From positions 500,760 to 564,759 of the forward strand of contig NZ_WJPK01000001.1 of assembly GCF_009649685.1 (NCBI RefSeq): a DNA stretch of 64,000 nt. The letters are read 5' to 3'. Positions 44,077 through 53,083 of this stretch are shown here, one piece after another. A model generated the notes under the pieces. It worked only from the letters and a program-made list of their open reading frames with translations. It was not told the origin of the DNA and did not search any database. Position numbers and translations under genes: made by a program. This DNA is from Flavobacteriaceae bacterium EG-1 (GTDB lineage Bacteria; Bacteroidota; Bacteroidia; Flavobacteriales; Flavobacteriaceae). How positions within the stretch are numbered: position 1 is the first letter of the stretch; the number at the start of each line of letters is the position of its first letter.

Positions 44077-44083
44077 CATTGTA

Positions 44084-44137
44084 ATGAGAAATATAAATAC
44101 ACATCATCATTTTTACGACTGCGCTCAAGCGAGGTAA
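44084..44137 (+). CDS. hisL: Histidine operon leader peptide
   Basis: A 17-codon frame encodes MRNINTHHHFYDCAQAR, with three consecutive CAT codons at 44102-44110 and a TAA at 44135-44137. It lies between the likely his promoter and an intrinsic terminator that precedes hisG by 37 nt. The codon run is the sensor of a ribosome-mediated attenuator: a ribosome waiting for charged His-tRNA would stop here and leave 44123-44134 free to form the antiterminator. It is analogous in plan, not in sequence, to enterobacterial HisL with seven His. Confidence 0.85.
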   Translation: MRNINTHHHFYDCAQAR

Positions 44138-44180
44138 AAATGTATTGTAGTATTACAAGATAATTTATAACCCGTTTGAG
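44123..44180 (+). promoter_or_regulatory. Antiterminator of the his attenuator
   Basis: Bases 44125-44136 inside the end of hisL resemble the 3' arm of the terminator (TCAAGCGAGGT versus TCAAGCGGGTT), so CTCAAGCG can pair with CGTTTGAG in the terminator 5' arm (44173-44180; eight consecutive pairs including one G-U). This pairing excludes the terminator. A ribosome that reaches the hisL stop codon would cover the 5' partner and allow termination. Confidence 0.7.
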
Positions 44181-44202
44181 AAATCAAGCGGGTTTTCTAT
44201 TT
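44169..44202 (+). terminator. Attenuator terminator before hisG
   Basis: AACCCGTTTGA (44169-44179) and TCAAGCGGGTT (44184-44194) form an 11-bp stem (one G-U) capped by a GAAA tetraloop. TTCTATTT follows. It lies 32 nt after hisL and 37 nt before hisG. Confidence 0.85.
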
Positions 44203-44238
44203 AAACCTACTTGTTATCTCGAACTTTAAAGTAATAAA

Positions 44239-45096
44239 ATGACCAAAATTAGAATTGCCATTCAAAAATCTGGCAGACTCAATGAGGATTCTTTAAGAAT
44301 TTTAAAAGATTGTGGTATTTCAATTGATAATGGAAAAGATCAGCTAAAAGCATCTTCCAGAAATTTTCCGCTTGAAGTATTTTATTTAAGAAATGGAGAT
44401 ATTCCGCAGTATCTTAGAGATGGAGTTGTAGACATTGCCATTATTGGTGAAAATGTATTAATTGAAAAAGGAAATGATATTGAGTTTGTGGAAAAACTAG
44501 GTTTTTCAAAATGTAAAGTATCTTTAGCTGTACCCAAATCGGTGGCTTACAATTCTGTAAATGATTTTGAAGGAAAACGGATTGCTACAAGTTATCCGAA
44601 TACAGTTCGTAAATATTTAGAAGGAAAAGGAGTAAAAGCAGATTTGCATATTATTAATGGGTCTGTAGAAATTGCTCCTAATATTGGACTTGCAGATGGA
44701 ATCTGTGATATTGTTTCAAGTGGTAGTACTTTGTTTAAGAATAACTTAAAAGAAGTTGAAGTAATGCTAAAAAGTGAAGCTGTTTTAGCTGTTTCACCAA
44801 AAATATCAGAGGAACGTAGAGCAATCTTATCGAAGATGCAATTCAGAATTAAATCTGTTTTAAAAGCACGTCAATCTAAATATGTATTGATGAATGCTCC
44901 GAATAATAAAATAGATGAAATTGTAAAGCTATTGCCTGGTATGAGAAGTCCAACAGTATTACCTTTAGTGGAAGAAGGCTGGAGTTCTGTACATTCAGTA
45001 ATTAATAGTGATACCTTTTGGGAGGTGATAGACGAATTAAGAGCTGCCGGAGCTGAAGGCATTTTGGTATGTCCTATTGAGAAAATGGTCTTATAA
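44239..45096 (+). CDS. hisG: ATP phosphoribosyltransferase (long form)
   Basis: A 285-residue HisG that condenses ATP with PRPP in the first, feedback-controlled step of histidine synthesis. Opening TKIRIAIQKSGRLNEDS, periplasmic-binding-like catalytic domains, and the PRPP-binding DGICDIVSSGSTL are present. The C-terminal regulatory domain (about 215-285: MNAPNNKIDEIVKLLPGM, then HSVINSDTFWEVIDELRAAGAEGILV in parts) binds histidine, so this is the long form that needs no HisZ. First structural gene behind the hisL attenuator. Confidence 0.97.
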   Translation: MTKIRIAIQKSGRLNEDSLRILKDCGISIDNGKDQLKASSRNFPLEVFYLRNGDIPQYLRDGVVDIAIIGENVLIEKGNDIEFVEKLGFSKCKVSLAVPKSVAYNSVNDFEGKRIATSYPNTVRKYLEGKGVKADLHIINGSVEIAPNIGLADGICDIVSSGSTLFKNNLKEVEVMLKSEAVLAVSPKISEERRAILSKMQFRIKSVLKARQSKYVLMNAPNNKIDEIVKLLPGMRSPTVLPLVEEGWSSVHSVINSDTFWEVIDELRAAGAEGILVCPIEKMVL

Positions 45097-45103
45097 TTTA
45101 TAT

Positions 45104-45541
45104 ATGAATACCCAGTACAATATAGAGCTTATTCCGTACGAAAATATGGAAACTATTCTTCCTCTTGTAATAGCATTAAACGATAATAAAATAGAATATG
45201 CTATTTTAAAAGAAAGACTAAACAGTATGTTATTGATGGGTGGTTACCAATGTATAGGAGTTTATGATAAAAAGGAGTTAATACCTATTTGTGGAATTTG
45301 GGTATTAAATAAATTGTATTCAGGCAAACATATTGAACCCGATAATGTTTTTGTTAAACCTGAATATAGAAATCATGGAATAGGTCAAATGATGATGGAA
45401 TGGTTGTTAACTTATGCCAAACAAATTGGATGTAATGGTTTAGAGGTAAACTGCTATATTACAAATTTAAAGGGGAAAAAATTCTGGGAAAAGCAAGGTT
45501 TTGATCCTATTGGGCATCACCTTATAATGAAACTAGCTTGA
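45104..45541 (+). CDS. GNAT N-acetyltransferase within the his operon
   Basis: A 145-residue GNAT protein. I chose ATG 45104 (MNTQYNIELIP), 7 nt after the hisG stop; a longer TTG frame would overlap hisG. The acetyl-CoA site is visible as VKPEYRNHGIGQMMMEWLLTYA (cut: PEYRNHGIGQMM), with the usual C-terminal FWEKQGFDPIGHHL. Its position between hisG and hisD, with gaps of 7 and 7 nt, shows it is transcribed with the pathway, but no acetylation step exists in histidine synthesis. The substrate is unknown. Confidence 0.88.
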   Translation: MNTQYNIELIPYENMETILPLVIALNDNKIEYAILKERLNSMLLMGGYQCIGVYDKKELIPICGIWVLNKLYSGKHIEPDNVFVKPEYRNHGIGQMMMEWLLTYAKQIGCNGLEVNCYITNLKGKKFWEKQGFDPIGHHLIMKLA

Positions 45542-45548
45542 GATAGAA

Positions 45549-46835
45549 ATGAATAAAATATTCAAACCAGCACGAGAAGATTGGCAGGAAGTCTTAAAAC
45601 GTCCTACGCAAACGGTATCTGATATAGAGAGTATTGTAAATTCGGTATTTGCTGAAGTTAAAGCAAATGGCAACAATGCATTAAAAGATTATACAGAAAA
45701 GTTTGATGGTGCCTCAATTACTAACTTTGAAGTTACAGAAGGTGAAATAGCTGCTGCTTTTGCTTTAGTTCCATTAGCTTTAAAGAAAGCTATTCAATTA
45801 GCGAAAACTAATATTTATAATTTTCACCAAGCTCAAAAAACAACAAAGGTAGAAATAGAGACTGTAGCAGGTGTTCATTGTTGGCAAGAGAAGAGACCTA
45901 TCCAAAAAGTAGGACTATATATTCCAGGTGGTACAGCTCCTTTGTTTTCTACTATTTTAATGTTAGCTGTACCTGCTGCAATTGCAGGTTGTAATGATGT
46001 GGTATTATGTACACCACCAAATAGTGAGGCTGAAATAAATCCAGTAATATTATATACAGCCAGTTTATGTGGTGTATCTAAAATATATAAGGTAGGTGGC
46101 ATACAAGCAATAGCTGCGATGACTTTTGGAACAGAAAGTATTCCGCAAGTCTATAAAATTTTTGGTCCAGGTAATCAATATGTGACCGTGGCCAAACAAA
46201 TAGCTACAAAACATGGTGTTGCTATTGATATGCCTGCAGGTCCTAGCGAATTATTAGTGGTTGCTGATGATTCTGCAAATGCGGCTTTTGTAGCTTCAGA
46301 TTTGTTAAGTCAAGCTGAGCATGGTGCAGATAGTCAGGTTATATTAGTCTCCAAATCAGAAAATTTAATTGATGCAGTTGAGGAAGAAATTCAGAAGCAA
46401 ATTCAAGTTTTGCCCAGAAAAGCTATTGCCGAAAAGGCAATAGCAAACAGTAAGCTTATTTTTGTAGATAACGATATGTCGGCCATCGATTTAATAAACG
46501 AATATGGGCCTGAGCATTATATCATTTGCGTAGAAAATGAAGATTTATATCTAAATAATATAAAAAATGCAGGTTCTGTTTTTATTGGAAATTATACACC
46601 AGAAAGCGCTGGTGATTATGCTTCAGGAACAAATCATACATTACCTACAAATGGATATGCAAAACAATATAGTGGTGTAAATTTAGATAGTTTTACAAAA
46701 AGTATGACATTTCAAAAAATAAACGAACAGGGAATAAAAAACATTGGCGAAGCCATTGAATTAATGGCTGCTGCAGAAGGTTTACAGGGACACAAAAACG
46801 CAGTAACATTGCGATTGAAAAGTTTAAAAGAATGA
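45549..46835 (+). CDS. hisD: Histidinol dehydrogenase
   Basis: A 428-residue zinc enzyme that carries out the last two oxidations, histidinol to histidine, with NAD. Signatures: VGLYIPGGTAPLFSTILMLA (given in part: YIPGGTAPLFST), KVGGIQAIAAMTFGTES, IFGPGNQYVTVAKQ, DMPAGPSELLVVADDSAN, DLLSQAEHGADSQ and the catalytic NEYGPEHYI. Length is standard. Its stop overlaps the hisC start by four bases (ATGA), indicating translational coupling. Confidence 0.97.
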   Translation: MNKIFKPAREDWQEVLKRPTQTVSDIESIVNSVFAEVKANGNNALKDYTEKFDGASITNFEVTEGEIAAAFALVPLALKKAIQLAKTNIYNFHQAQKTTKVEIETVAGVHCWQEKRPIQKVGLYIPGGTAPLFSTILMLAVPAAIAGCNDVVLCTPPNSEAEINPVILYTASLCGVSKIYKVGGIQAIAAMTFGTESIPQVYKIFGPGNQYVTVAKQIATKHGVAIDMPAGPSELLVVADDSANAAFVASDLLSQAEHGADSQVILVSKSENLIDAVEEEIQKQIQVLPRKAIAEKAIANSKLIFVDNDMSAIDLINEYGPEHYIICVENEDLYLNNIKNAGSVFIGNYTPESAGDYASGTNHTLPTNGYAKQYSGVNLDSFTKSMTFQKINEQGIKNIGEAIELMAAAEGLQGHKNAVTLRLKSLKE

Positions 46836-47881
46836 GCTTTAATTTAGATAGTATAATTAGAGAGAATGTAAAAGGGCTTAGTCCGTATTCCTCTGCCCGC
46901 GATGAATATGTTTCAAGTGGATCTGCGATGGTATTTTTAGATGCTAATGAAAATCCCTATGATAACGGTGTGAATCGATATCCTGATCCACAGCAACGAA
47001 AGCTAAAAGCAATATTAACGATGCAGCGCAACGTTAAATCACAGAATATACTCTTGGGTAATGGTAGCGATGAAGTTTTAGATTTAATTTTTAGAGCATT
47101 TTGCGAACCTAAAATTGATAATATTATTACACTGCCTCCCACTTATGGAATGTATAAAGTACTTGCAGGAATTAATGATGTTGAAAATCAAGAGGTGCTA
47201 TTAACAAAAGATTTTGAACTTGATATTGAAGCCATTTTAGCTAAAATAAATTCGCATACTAAACTTATTTTTATTTGCTCACCAAACAATCCAACAGGAA
47301 ATAGTTTTAACACAAAATCTATTGAAACTTTACTAAATAATTTTAATGGATTAGTAGTTGTAGACGAAGCATATATAGATTTTTCTCCAAAAGAAAGTTG
47401 GATCAAAAAGCTTAAAGTTTATCCAAATTTAATTGTTACTCAAACCTTATCTAAGGCATATGGCATGGCTGGTATTCGTTTAGGTATTTGTATGGCTTCC
47501 CAAGAAATTATTGCAACATTAAATAAAATAAAACCACCTTATAACGTCAACGAATTAACGCAAAACCAGGCAATAAAAAGAGTCTCTAATGCGCAAAGAA
47601 TTAATTCTGAGGTGAGTGAAATATTAAATCAGAAAAATATTCTCAACAAAATGTTACCTAATATTTCATTTATATCTAAAGTATACCCATCAGATGCTAA
47701 TTTTTTATTGGTAAAGGTTGACGATGCTAATAAGCGGTATACGCAACTTATAGATAAAGGAGTGGTGGTTAGAAATAGAACAAATCAAGTCTTGTGTGAA
47801 AACACTCTAAGGTTTACCATTGGAAGTATTGAAGAAAGTATAAAATTGGTGAAAGCCCTAAATAGTATTGCTAATGAGTAG
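46832..47881 (+). CDS. hisC: Histidinol-phosphate aminotransferase
   Basis: A 349-residue class I/II PLP aminotransferase that makes histidinol phosphate from imidazole acetol phosphate and glutamate. Seen: [19 protein letters not shown] near the N-terminus, [22 protein letters not shown], and the PLP Lys in [14 protein letters not shown]. The gene overlaps hisD upstream and hisB downstream (hisB ATG at 47874 lies inside the last hisC codons). Confidence 0.96.
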   Translation: MSFNLDSIIRENVKGLSPYSSARDEYVSSGSAMVFLDANENPYDNGVNRYPDPQQRKLKAILTMQRNVKSQNILLGNGSDEVLDLIFRAFCEPKIDNIITLPPTYGMYKVLAGINDVENQEVLLTKDFELDIEAILAKINSHTKLIFICSPNNPTGNSFNTKSIETLLNNFNGLVVVDEAYIDFSPKESWIKKLKVYPNLIVTQTLSKAYGMAGIRLGICMASQEIIATLNKIKPPYNVNELTQNQAIKRVSNAQRINSEVSEILNQKNILNKMLPNISFISKVYPSDANFLLVKVDDANKRYTQLIDKGVVVRNRTNQVLCENTLRFTIGSIEESIKLVKALNSIANE

Positions 47882-49040
47882 CGTAAAAAAAGATAGTGTA
47901 AGTACAGGTAAAAAAGTCTTGTTTATTGATCGTGATGGAACTATAATTAAGGAAACCGTTGATGAGCAGATAGATGCATTTGAAAAAATGATTTTTTACC
48001 CGAAGGCATTTACCTTTTTGGGTAAAATAGCAAAGGAGCTCGACTACGAATTAGTGATGATCACAAATCAAGATGGTTTGGGTACCGATGTTTTTCCAGA
48101 AGACACATTTTGGCCAGTACATAATTTTATTTTAAAATCATTCGAAAACGAAGGAGTTGTTTTTAATAAAGTGTTTTTAGATAGAACTTTTCCTCATGAG
48201 AATGCCGATACAAGAAAGCCAGGTACAGGTCTGTTAACGAGTTACTTTTCGGACGAATACAATTTAGAGGACTCCTTTGTAATTGGTGATCGATTAACAG
48301 ATATGGAGCTTGCTAAAAATCTAGGGGCTAAAGGAATATTTATTAATGATAACACCAATTTGGGTACAGGTGAAATTACTATCAAAAGTGATGAGCTTTC
48401 TAATTATATAGCCTTAGAAAGCAATGATTGGGAAAAGATTTATGAATTTCTGAAATTAAAGGATCGAAAGGCAGAAACGCACAGAAAAACCAATGAAACC
48501 GATATTCTGATAAAATTAAATCTGGATGGTACCGGTAAAAGTAGTATTGAAACCGGATTGGCCTTCTTCGACCATATGTTAGATCAATTAGCACGACATG
48601 GTCAAATGGATTTGGAAATAAAAGTAGATGGCGATTTAGAAGTGGATGAGCACCATACCATAGAAGATACAGCTATTGCTTTGGGTGAAGTATTTAGTAC
48701 TGCACTCGGAAATAAATTAGGTATTGAACGCTATGGTTTTTGTTTGCCGATGGATGACTGTTTGGCACAAGTGGCAATTGATTTTGGCGGAAGAAACTGG
48801 CTTGTATGGGATGCCGATTTTAAACGTGAAAAAATAGGCGATATGCCAACAGAGATGTTCTATCATTTCTTTAAATCCTTTTCCGATGGTGCAAAGGCAA
48901 ATTTGAATATTAAAGTTGAAGGCACAAATGAACACCATAAAATTGAAGCAATATTTAAAGCCTTCGCTAAAGCCATTAAAATGGCTGTAAAACAAGATGT
49001 TGATAAAATGGTTTTACCAAGTACAAAAGGGGTTCTTTAA
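47874..49040 (+). CDS. hisB: Bifunctional histidinol-phosphatase / imidazoleglycerol-phosphate dehydratase
   Basis: A 388-residue fusion. The N-terminal HAD phosphatase (about 1-165) has [11 protein letters not shown] with the Asp nucleophile pair and [16 protein letters not shown]. The C-terminal dehydratase (about 195-388) has the two metal motifs [14 protein letters not shown] and [17 protein letters not shown] use the ATG at 47874, which overlaps hisC, rather than the TTG two codons earlier. The fused form is found in enterobacteria and many Bacteroidota. Confidence 0.96.
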   Translation: MSSVKKDSVSTGKKVLFIDRDGTIIKETVDEQIDAFEKMIFYPKAFTFLGKIAKELDYELVMITNQDGLGTDVFPEDTFWPVHNFILKSFENEGVVFNKVFLDRTFPHENADTRKPGTGLLTSYFSDEYNLEDSFVIGDRLTDMELAKNLGAKGIFINDNTNLGTGEITIKSDELSNYIALESNDWEKIYEFLKLKDRKAETHRKTNETDILIKLNLDGTGKSSIETGLAFFDHMLDQLARHGQMDLEIKVDGDLEVDEHHTIEDTAIALGEVFSTALGNKLGIERYGFCLPMDDCLAQVAIDFGGRNWLVWDADFKREKIGDMPTEMFYHFFKSFSDGAKANLNIKVEGTNEHHKIEAIFKAFAKAIKMAVKQDVDKMVLPSTKGVL

Positions 49041-49118
49041 AAGAAAAAAGTTAAGCATAATAGCATGTTATTTTAATACTGTTTATAAAGGCTAAACAAT
49101 TTTCTTAAAAATAAATAA

Positions 49119-49700
49119 ATGAAAATAGTTATAATAAATTATGGTGCTGGTAATATTCAAAGTATCAAGTTTGCCATTCAACGTTTAGGTTATGAAGCCA
49201 TTCTAAGCAATGATATTGAAGAGATAAAAGCAGCGGATAAAGTTATATTTCCTGGGGTAGGAGAGGCGAGTAGTGCGATGTCTAAATTGTTAGAAAGCGG
49301 TTTGCAAACTTGTATTGTCGAATTAAAGCAACCCGTTTTAGGTATCTGTTTAGGTATGCAGTTAATGTGTAATTCAACAGAAGAAGGAAATACGAAAGGC
49401 TTAGGAATTTTTGATGTAAATGTCATCAGATATTCTAATAAGGTGAAAGTGCCGCAAATTGGTTGGAATCAGATTGCAAACTTAAAGTCTGATTTGTTCG
49501 AAGGTGTTAGCGAGAACGAACATATTTATTCTGTTCACAGTTATTATGCCCCTTTATGCGACAATACAATTGCTGAATGTAATTATGAAGTAGATTATAG
49601 TGCAGCCTTACAAAAGAACAATTTTTATGGCACACAATTTCACCCTGAAAAAAGTAGCGAGGTAGGGCAATTAATTTTGCGAAACTTTCTAAATATTTAA
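49119..49700 (+). CDS. hisH: Imidazole glycerol phosphate synthase, glutaminase subunit
   Basis: A 193-residue class I glutamine amidotransferase that feeds ammonia to HisF. The nucleophile Cys is in [11 protein letters not shown], the oxyanion segment is [11 protein letters not shown], and the His-Glu pair is in [13 protein letters not shown] 78-nt gap follows hisB, the second largest in this operon, but I see no terminator or promoter in it. hisA follows after 10 nt. Confidence 0.96.
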   Translation: MKIVIINYGAGNIQSIKFAIQRLGYEAILSNDIEEIKAADKVIFPGVGEASSAMSKLLESGLQTCIVELKQPVLGICLGMQLMCNSTEEGNTKGLGIFDVNVIRYSNKVKVPQIGWNQIANLKSDLFEGVSENEHIYSVHSYYAPLCDNTIAECNYEVDYSAALQKNNFYGTQFHPEKSSEVGQLILRNFLNI

Positions 49701-49710
49701 ATTAATAGAA

Positions 49711-50439
49711 ATGAGAATTATCCCCGCAATAGATATTATAGAAGGGCAATGTGTTCGATTATCAAAAGGAGATTATAGCACTAAGAAAGTATATAATGAG
49801 AATCCATTAGAAATCGCAAAAGCATTTGAAGACCATGGAATACAATATTTGCATTTAGTTGATTTGGATGGAGCAAAATCTAAACACATTGTAAATCATA
49901 AAGTACTAGAACAAATCGCCACTAAAACCTCTTTAAAAATTGATTTTGGAGGTGGGTTAAAAACCAATGATGATTTAAGAATTGCTTTTGAAAGTGGAGC
50001 AGACCAAATAACAGGAGGTAGTATTGCCGTAAAAGATAGCGAAACATTTATTGGTTGGATTAATAATTATGGCGCAGATAAAATAATACTTGGAGCCGAT
50101 GCTATGAATGAAAAAGTAGCCGTTTCAGGATGGCAAGAAGACTCAAACGAAGATTTAATTCCATTTATACAAAAGTATCAAGGAGAAGGAATTGAATATG
50201 TTATTTGTACAGATATAAGTAAAGACGGTATGTTAGAAGGTCCATCGTTTAATTTGTATGAAAAAATAATTGAGGAAGATAAAACAGGAAGCCTAAAATT
50301 AATTGCTTCAGGTGGAATTTCAACTTTTGACGAGTTACCAAAACTTGCAGAGTTGGGTTGTGAGGGAACTATCATAGGTAAAGCTATCTATGAAAATAAA
50401 ATTAGTTTAAAGCAATTGGAAAATTATATTCTTTTATAA
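49711..50439 (+). CDS. hisA: ProFAR isomerase
   Basis: A 242-residue beta/alpha-barrel isomerase that converts ProFAR to PRFAR. The two phosphate-binding half-barrels and catalytic Asp residues are visible: [14 protein letters not shown] with the first Asp, and [14 protein letters not shown] with the second, plus [12 protein letters not shown]. The hisA and hisF barrels in this operon share the usual internal symmetry. The stop codon overlaps the start of the DinB-like gene by one base (TAATG). Confidence 0.96.
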   Translation: MRIIPAIDIIEGQCVRLSKGDYSTKKVYNENPLEIAKAFEDHGIQYLHLVDLDGAKSKHIVNHKVLEQIATKTSLKIDFGGGLKTNDDLRIAFESGADQITGGSIAVKDSETFIGWINNYGADKIILGADAMNEKVAVSGWQEDSNEDLIPFIQKYQGEGIEYVICTDISKDGMLEGPSFNLYEKIIEEDKTGSLKLIASGGISTFDELPKLAELGCEGTIIGKAIYENKISLKQLENYILL

Positions 50440-50954
50440 TGGGGTCAGAGGAAAAATTAATACAAGAGTTGGTAAATAACGCCCTATATCGTATGGAAGA
50501 GAATAGTCGTATGATAAAAAAGAGTTTGTTAGATATATCAGACGAAGAAATATGGCAAAAACCCAACAATTCATTAAATAGCATCGCTAATTTAATTTTA
50601 CACTTGTGTGGGAATATAAGTCAGTACATTATCTCTTCCCTTGGAGAAGAAGAAGATAATAGAAATCGTGAATTAGAATTTTCAACAGTTGATGGTTATT
50701 CTAAAGATCAATTAGTAAATAAACTAGAAGATACTGTGGCAACCGCTAAGCGTGTTATTTTTGATGCGAAAATAAATCAGCTTTTAAAAGTTAGATCTGT
50801 ACAAGGGTTTTCTTTTTCTGGAGTGGGCATAATAATTCACGCAGTTGAACATTATTCATATCATACAGGGCAAATTGCTTTCTGGGTAAAACAATTAAAA
50901 AATAAAGATCTAGGCTTTTACGAAGGACAAGATTTAAATATAAAAAATAAGTAA
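50439..50954 (+). CDS. DinB-like (DUF1572-type) protein within the his operon
   Basis: A 171-residue four-helix-bundle protein. Metal-ligand-like His residues occur in LILHLCGNISQYI and in IIHAVEHYSYHTGQIAFWVKQ, the pattern of DinB/DUF1572 proteins. It overlaps hisA by one base and ends 3 nt before hisF, so it is fully embedded and translationally coupled. No histidine pathway step needs it. Some DinB proteins are thiol S-transferases, so a detoxifying or repair role is possible, but this is inference. Confidence 0.85.
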   Translation: MGSEEKLIQELVNNALYRMEENSRMIKKSLLDISDEEIWQKPNNSLNSIANLILHLCGNISQYIISSLGEEEDNRNRELEFSTVDGYSKDQLVNKLEDTVATAKRVIFDAKINQLLKVRSVQGFSFSGVGIIIHAVEHYSYHTGQIAFWVKQLKNKDLGFYEGQDLNIKNK

Positions 50955-50957
50955 ATA

Positions 50958-51725
50958 GTGCTTGCAAAAAGAATAATTCCTTGTTTAGATATAAAAGATG
51001 GGCGAACTGTAAAGGGAGTAAATTTTGTTGATTTACGCGACGCTGGCGATCCAGTTGAACTGGCAGAAATTTATAGTCAAGAGGGTGCAGACGAATTAGT
51101 TTTTTTAGATATTTCTGCAACTGAACAAAAGCGTAAGACCTTGGCAGATTTAGTTTATAGAGTTGCTAAGAAGGTAAACATACCTTTTACAGTTGGCGGT
51201 GGTATATCATCAATCGAAGATGTGGATATACTTTTACATAACGGAGCCGATAAAGTTTCAATAAATTCATCTGCGGTTAAGAATCCACAATTGATTAATG
51301 ATTTAGCAGCTAAATTTGGATCACAATGTATAGTTGTAGCCATTGATGCTAAGCAGATTGATGGAGAATGGATTGTACATTTAGTTGGTGGCAAGGTACC
51401 TACAGAAAGAAAATTATTTGAATGGGCAAAAGAAGTTGAAAAACGAGGTGCTGGAGAAATTTTATTTACTTCTATGGATCATGATGGTACAAAGAATGGA
51501 TTTGCAAATAAAGCGCTATCAAAATTATCTAAAGAATTAAATATTCCTATTATTGCATCAGGAGGTGCTGGAAACATGCAACACTTTACAGATACATTTA
51601 AAGATGGAATGGCAGATGCCGCTTTAGCAGCTAGTGTTTTTCACTTTAAAGAAATTAAAATTGAAACATTAAAAACGAATTTACAGGTTAACGGAATTCC
51701 TGTTCGTTTAAAAAAGGAGTTGTAA
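50958..51725 (+). CDS. hisF: Imidazole glycerol phosphate synthase, cyclase subunit
   Basis: A 255-residue beta/alpha-barrel that uses ammonia from HisH to form IGP and AICAR. The catalytic Asp pair is seen in [19 protein letters not shown] and in [23 protein letters not shown] and [11 protein letters not shown] are the phosphate-binding loops. The start codon is GTG, 3 nt after the DinB-like stop. Length and sequence are typical. Confidence 0.97.
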   Translation: MLAKRIIPCLDIKDGRTVKGVNFVDLRDAGDPVELAEIYSQEGADELVFLDISATEQKRKTLADLVYRVAKKVNIPFTVGGGISSIEDVDILLHNGADKVSINSSAVKNPQLINDLAAKFGSQCIVVAIDAKQIDGEWIVHLVGGKVPTERKLFEWAKEVEKRGAGEILFTSMDHDGTKNGFANKALSKLSKELNIPIIASGGAGNMQHFTDTFKDGMADAALAASVFHFKEIKIETLKTNLQVNGIPVRLKKEL

Positions 51726-51727
51726 TA

Positions 51728-52309
51728 TTGATTAGAGCAGAGCGTAAAGATAAGCAGTTAGTTGTTGATATTTTAGTTGAAGCTTTTGAGCCACTCGATG
51801 AAGATAACGCTATTAATTTTGTCCTTAAACAAGATGATAAACGAATAGAACGTATGCGCATTTTAATGGGCTATTTATTTGATAAAGCTATGCGTACTGG
51901 AGAGGTTTTTTTATCAGACAATCGTGCCAGCTGTTTATTAATTACATATGCTCATAAAGATAAATTTAGTTTTTCAGCTTTGTTATCCGCTTTAAAATTA
52001 GCTTTCAAAGGCATCGGAATTACAAGGGTTGGTAAGGTTCTAAAACGGCAAAATATTATAAAACGTAATTATCCGAAAGGTAAATATATTCGACCGATGA
52101 TTTTTGCAGTAAAAAATGAATATAAAGGAACGACTACCGCGGCTAAACTTATTATGCAAGTATTTAGTGATTTTAAAGATAATACTTTGCCTGTGATTGT
52201 AGATACAGCCTCGGAAGATCATGTAAAATTATATCAAAAATTTGGATTGAAAATTTTTAATGAAGAGCAAGAATTGGGTTTTCCAATTTATCTTTTACGA
52301 ATGAATTAA
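51728..52309 (+). CDS. GNAT-type acetyltransferase after hisF
   Basis: A 193-residue protein of GNAT type. The acetyl-CoA loop is weak (NEYKGTTTAAKLIMQVF in place of Q/RxxGxG/A). The later segment VIVDTASEDHVKLYQKFGLKIF fits the family well. The start is TTG, 2 nt after hisF. With hisIE 73 nt downstream it belongs to the operon by position, although its function in histidine supply is unclear. Confidence 0.75.
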   Translation: MIRAERKDKQLVVDILVEAFEPLDEDNAINFVLKQDDKRIERMRILMGYLFDKAMRTGEVFLSDNRASCLLITYAHKDKFSFSALLSALKLAFKGIGITRVGKVLKRQNIIKRNYPKGKYIRPMIFAVKNEYKGTTTAAKLIMQVFSDFKDNTLPVIVDTASEDHVKLYQKFGLKIFNEEQELGFPIYLLRMN

Positions 52310-52382
52310 GTATAAAAGTTGACTATTATAAATTAAAGAGACTAGAATTCTTTTTAAAATAGCGTGATCAAACAATTATAAA

Positions 52383-52982
52383 ATGAAAATAGATTTCGAT
52401 AAAAATACTGATGGTTTAGTACCAGCTATAATACAAGATGCTACGACCAAAAATGTATTAATGCTAGGTTATATGAATGCTGAAGCTTATAAAAAAACTA
52501 AAGATTCTAACAATGTTACTTTTTATAGTCGATCTAAAAAACGCTTATGGACTAAAGGTGAGGAGAGTGGCAACTTTTTAAAATTAGTAAGTATTAAGAA
52601 CGATTGTGATAACGATACCTTACTAGTCTCAGTTAATCCTGTTGGGCCAACGTGTCATACGGGTACAGATACATGTTGGGGAGAAGAGAATACTTCAAAC
52701 TTTGGTTTTTTATCACAGTTAGAACAGGTCATTGAGCAGCGTAGAACATCTTCAAATACGAGTAAATCATATGTAGCTTCATTATTTGAAAAAGGTATAA
52801 ATAAAATTGCTCAAAAAGTGGGAGAGGAAGCTGTAGAAACTGTAATAGAAGCTATGGATTCTAACGATGAACTATTTTTATATGAGAGTGCAGATTTATT
52901 ATTTCACTATTTAATATTACTTCAGGCGAAAGGCTTTACACTTAAAGATATTGAAACAGAATTACTTAAAAGGCATAAATAA
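52383..52982 (+). CDS. hisIE: Bifunctional phosphoribosyl-AMP cyclohydrolase / phosphoribosyl-ATP pyrophosphatase
   Basis: A 199-residue fusion that carries out steps two and three of histidine synthesis. The HisI half (about 1-105) has TFYSRSKKRLWTKGEESGN and the zinc Cys in NPVGPTCHTGTDTCW. The HisE half (about 115-199) has GINKIAQKVGEEAVETVIEAM. It is the last his gene; the 73-nt gap before it lacks a clear promoter. No hairpin terminator was found in the 100 nt after it. Confidence 0.96.
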   Translation: MKIDFDKNTDGLVPAIIQDATTKNVLMLGYMNAEAYKKTKDSNNVTFYSRSKKRLWTKGEESGNFLKLVSIKNDCDNDTLLVSVNPVGPTCHTGTDTCWGEENTSNFGFLSQLEQVIEQRRTSSNTSKSYVASLFEKGINKIAQKVGEEAVETVIEAMDSNDELFLYESADLLFHYLILLQAKGFTLKDIETELLKRHK

Positions 52983-53083
52983 TTTGCTTTTTTACTGAAT
53001 TTAATACTTGTTTGTCAAAATAGAATTCATGAACTTACTGGGGTCAAATGTAAATTGTCAAAATTTATAAAACCAAACCCTTG

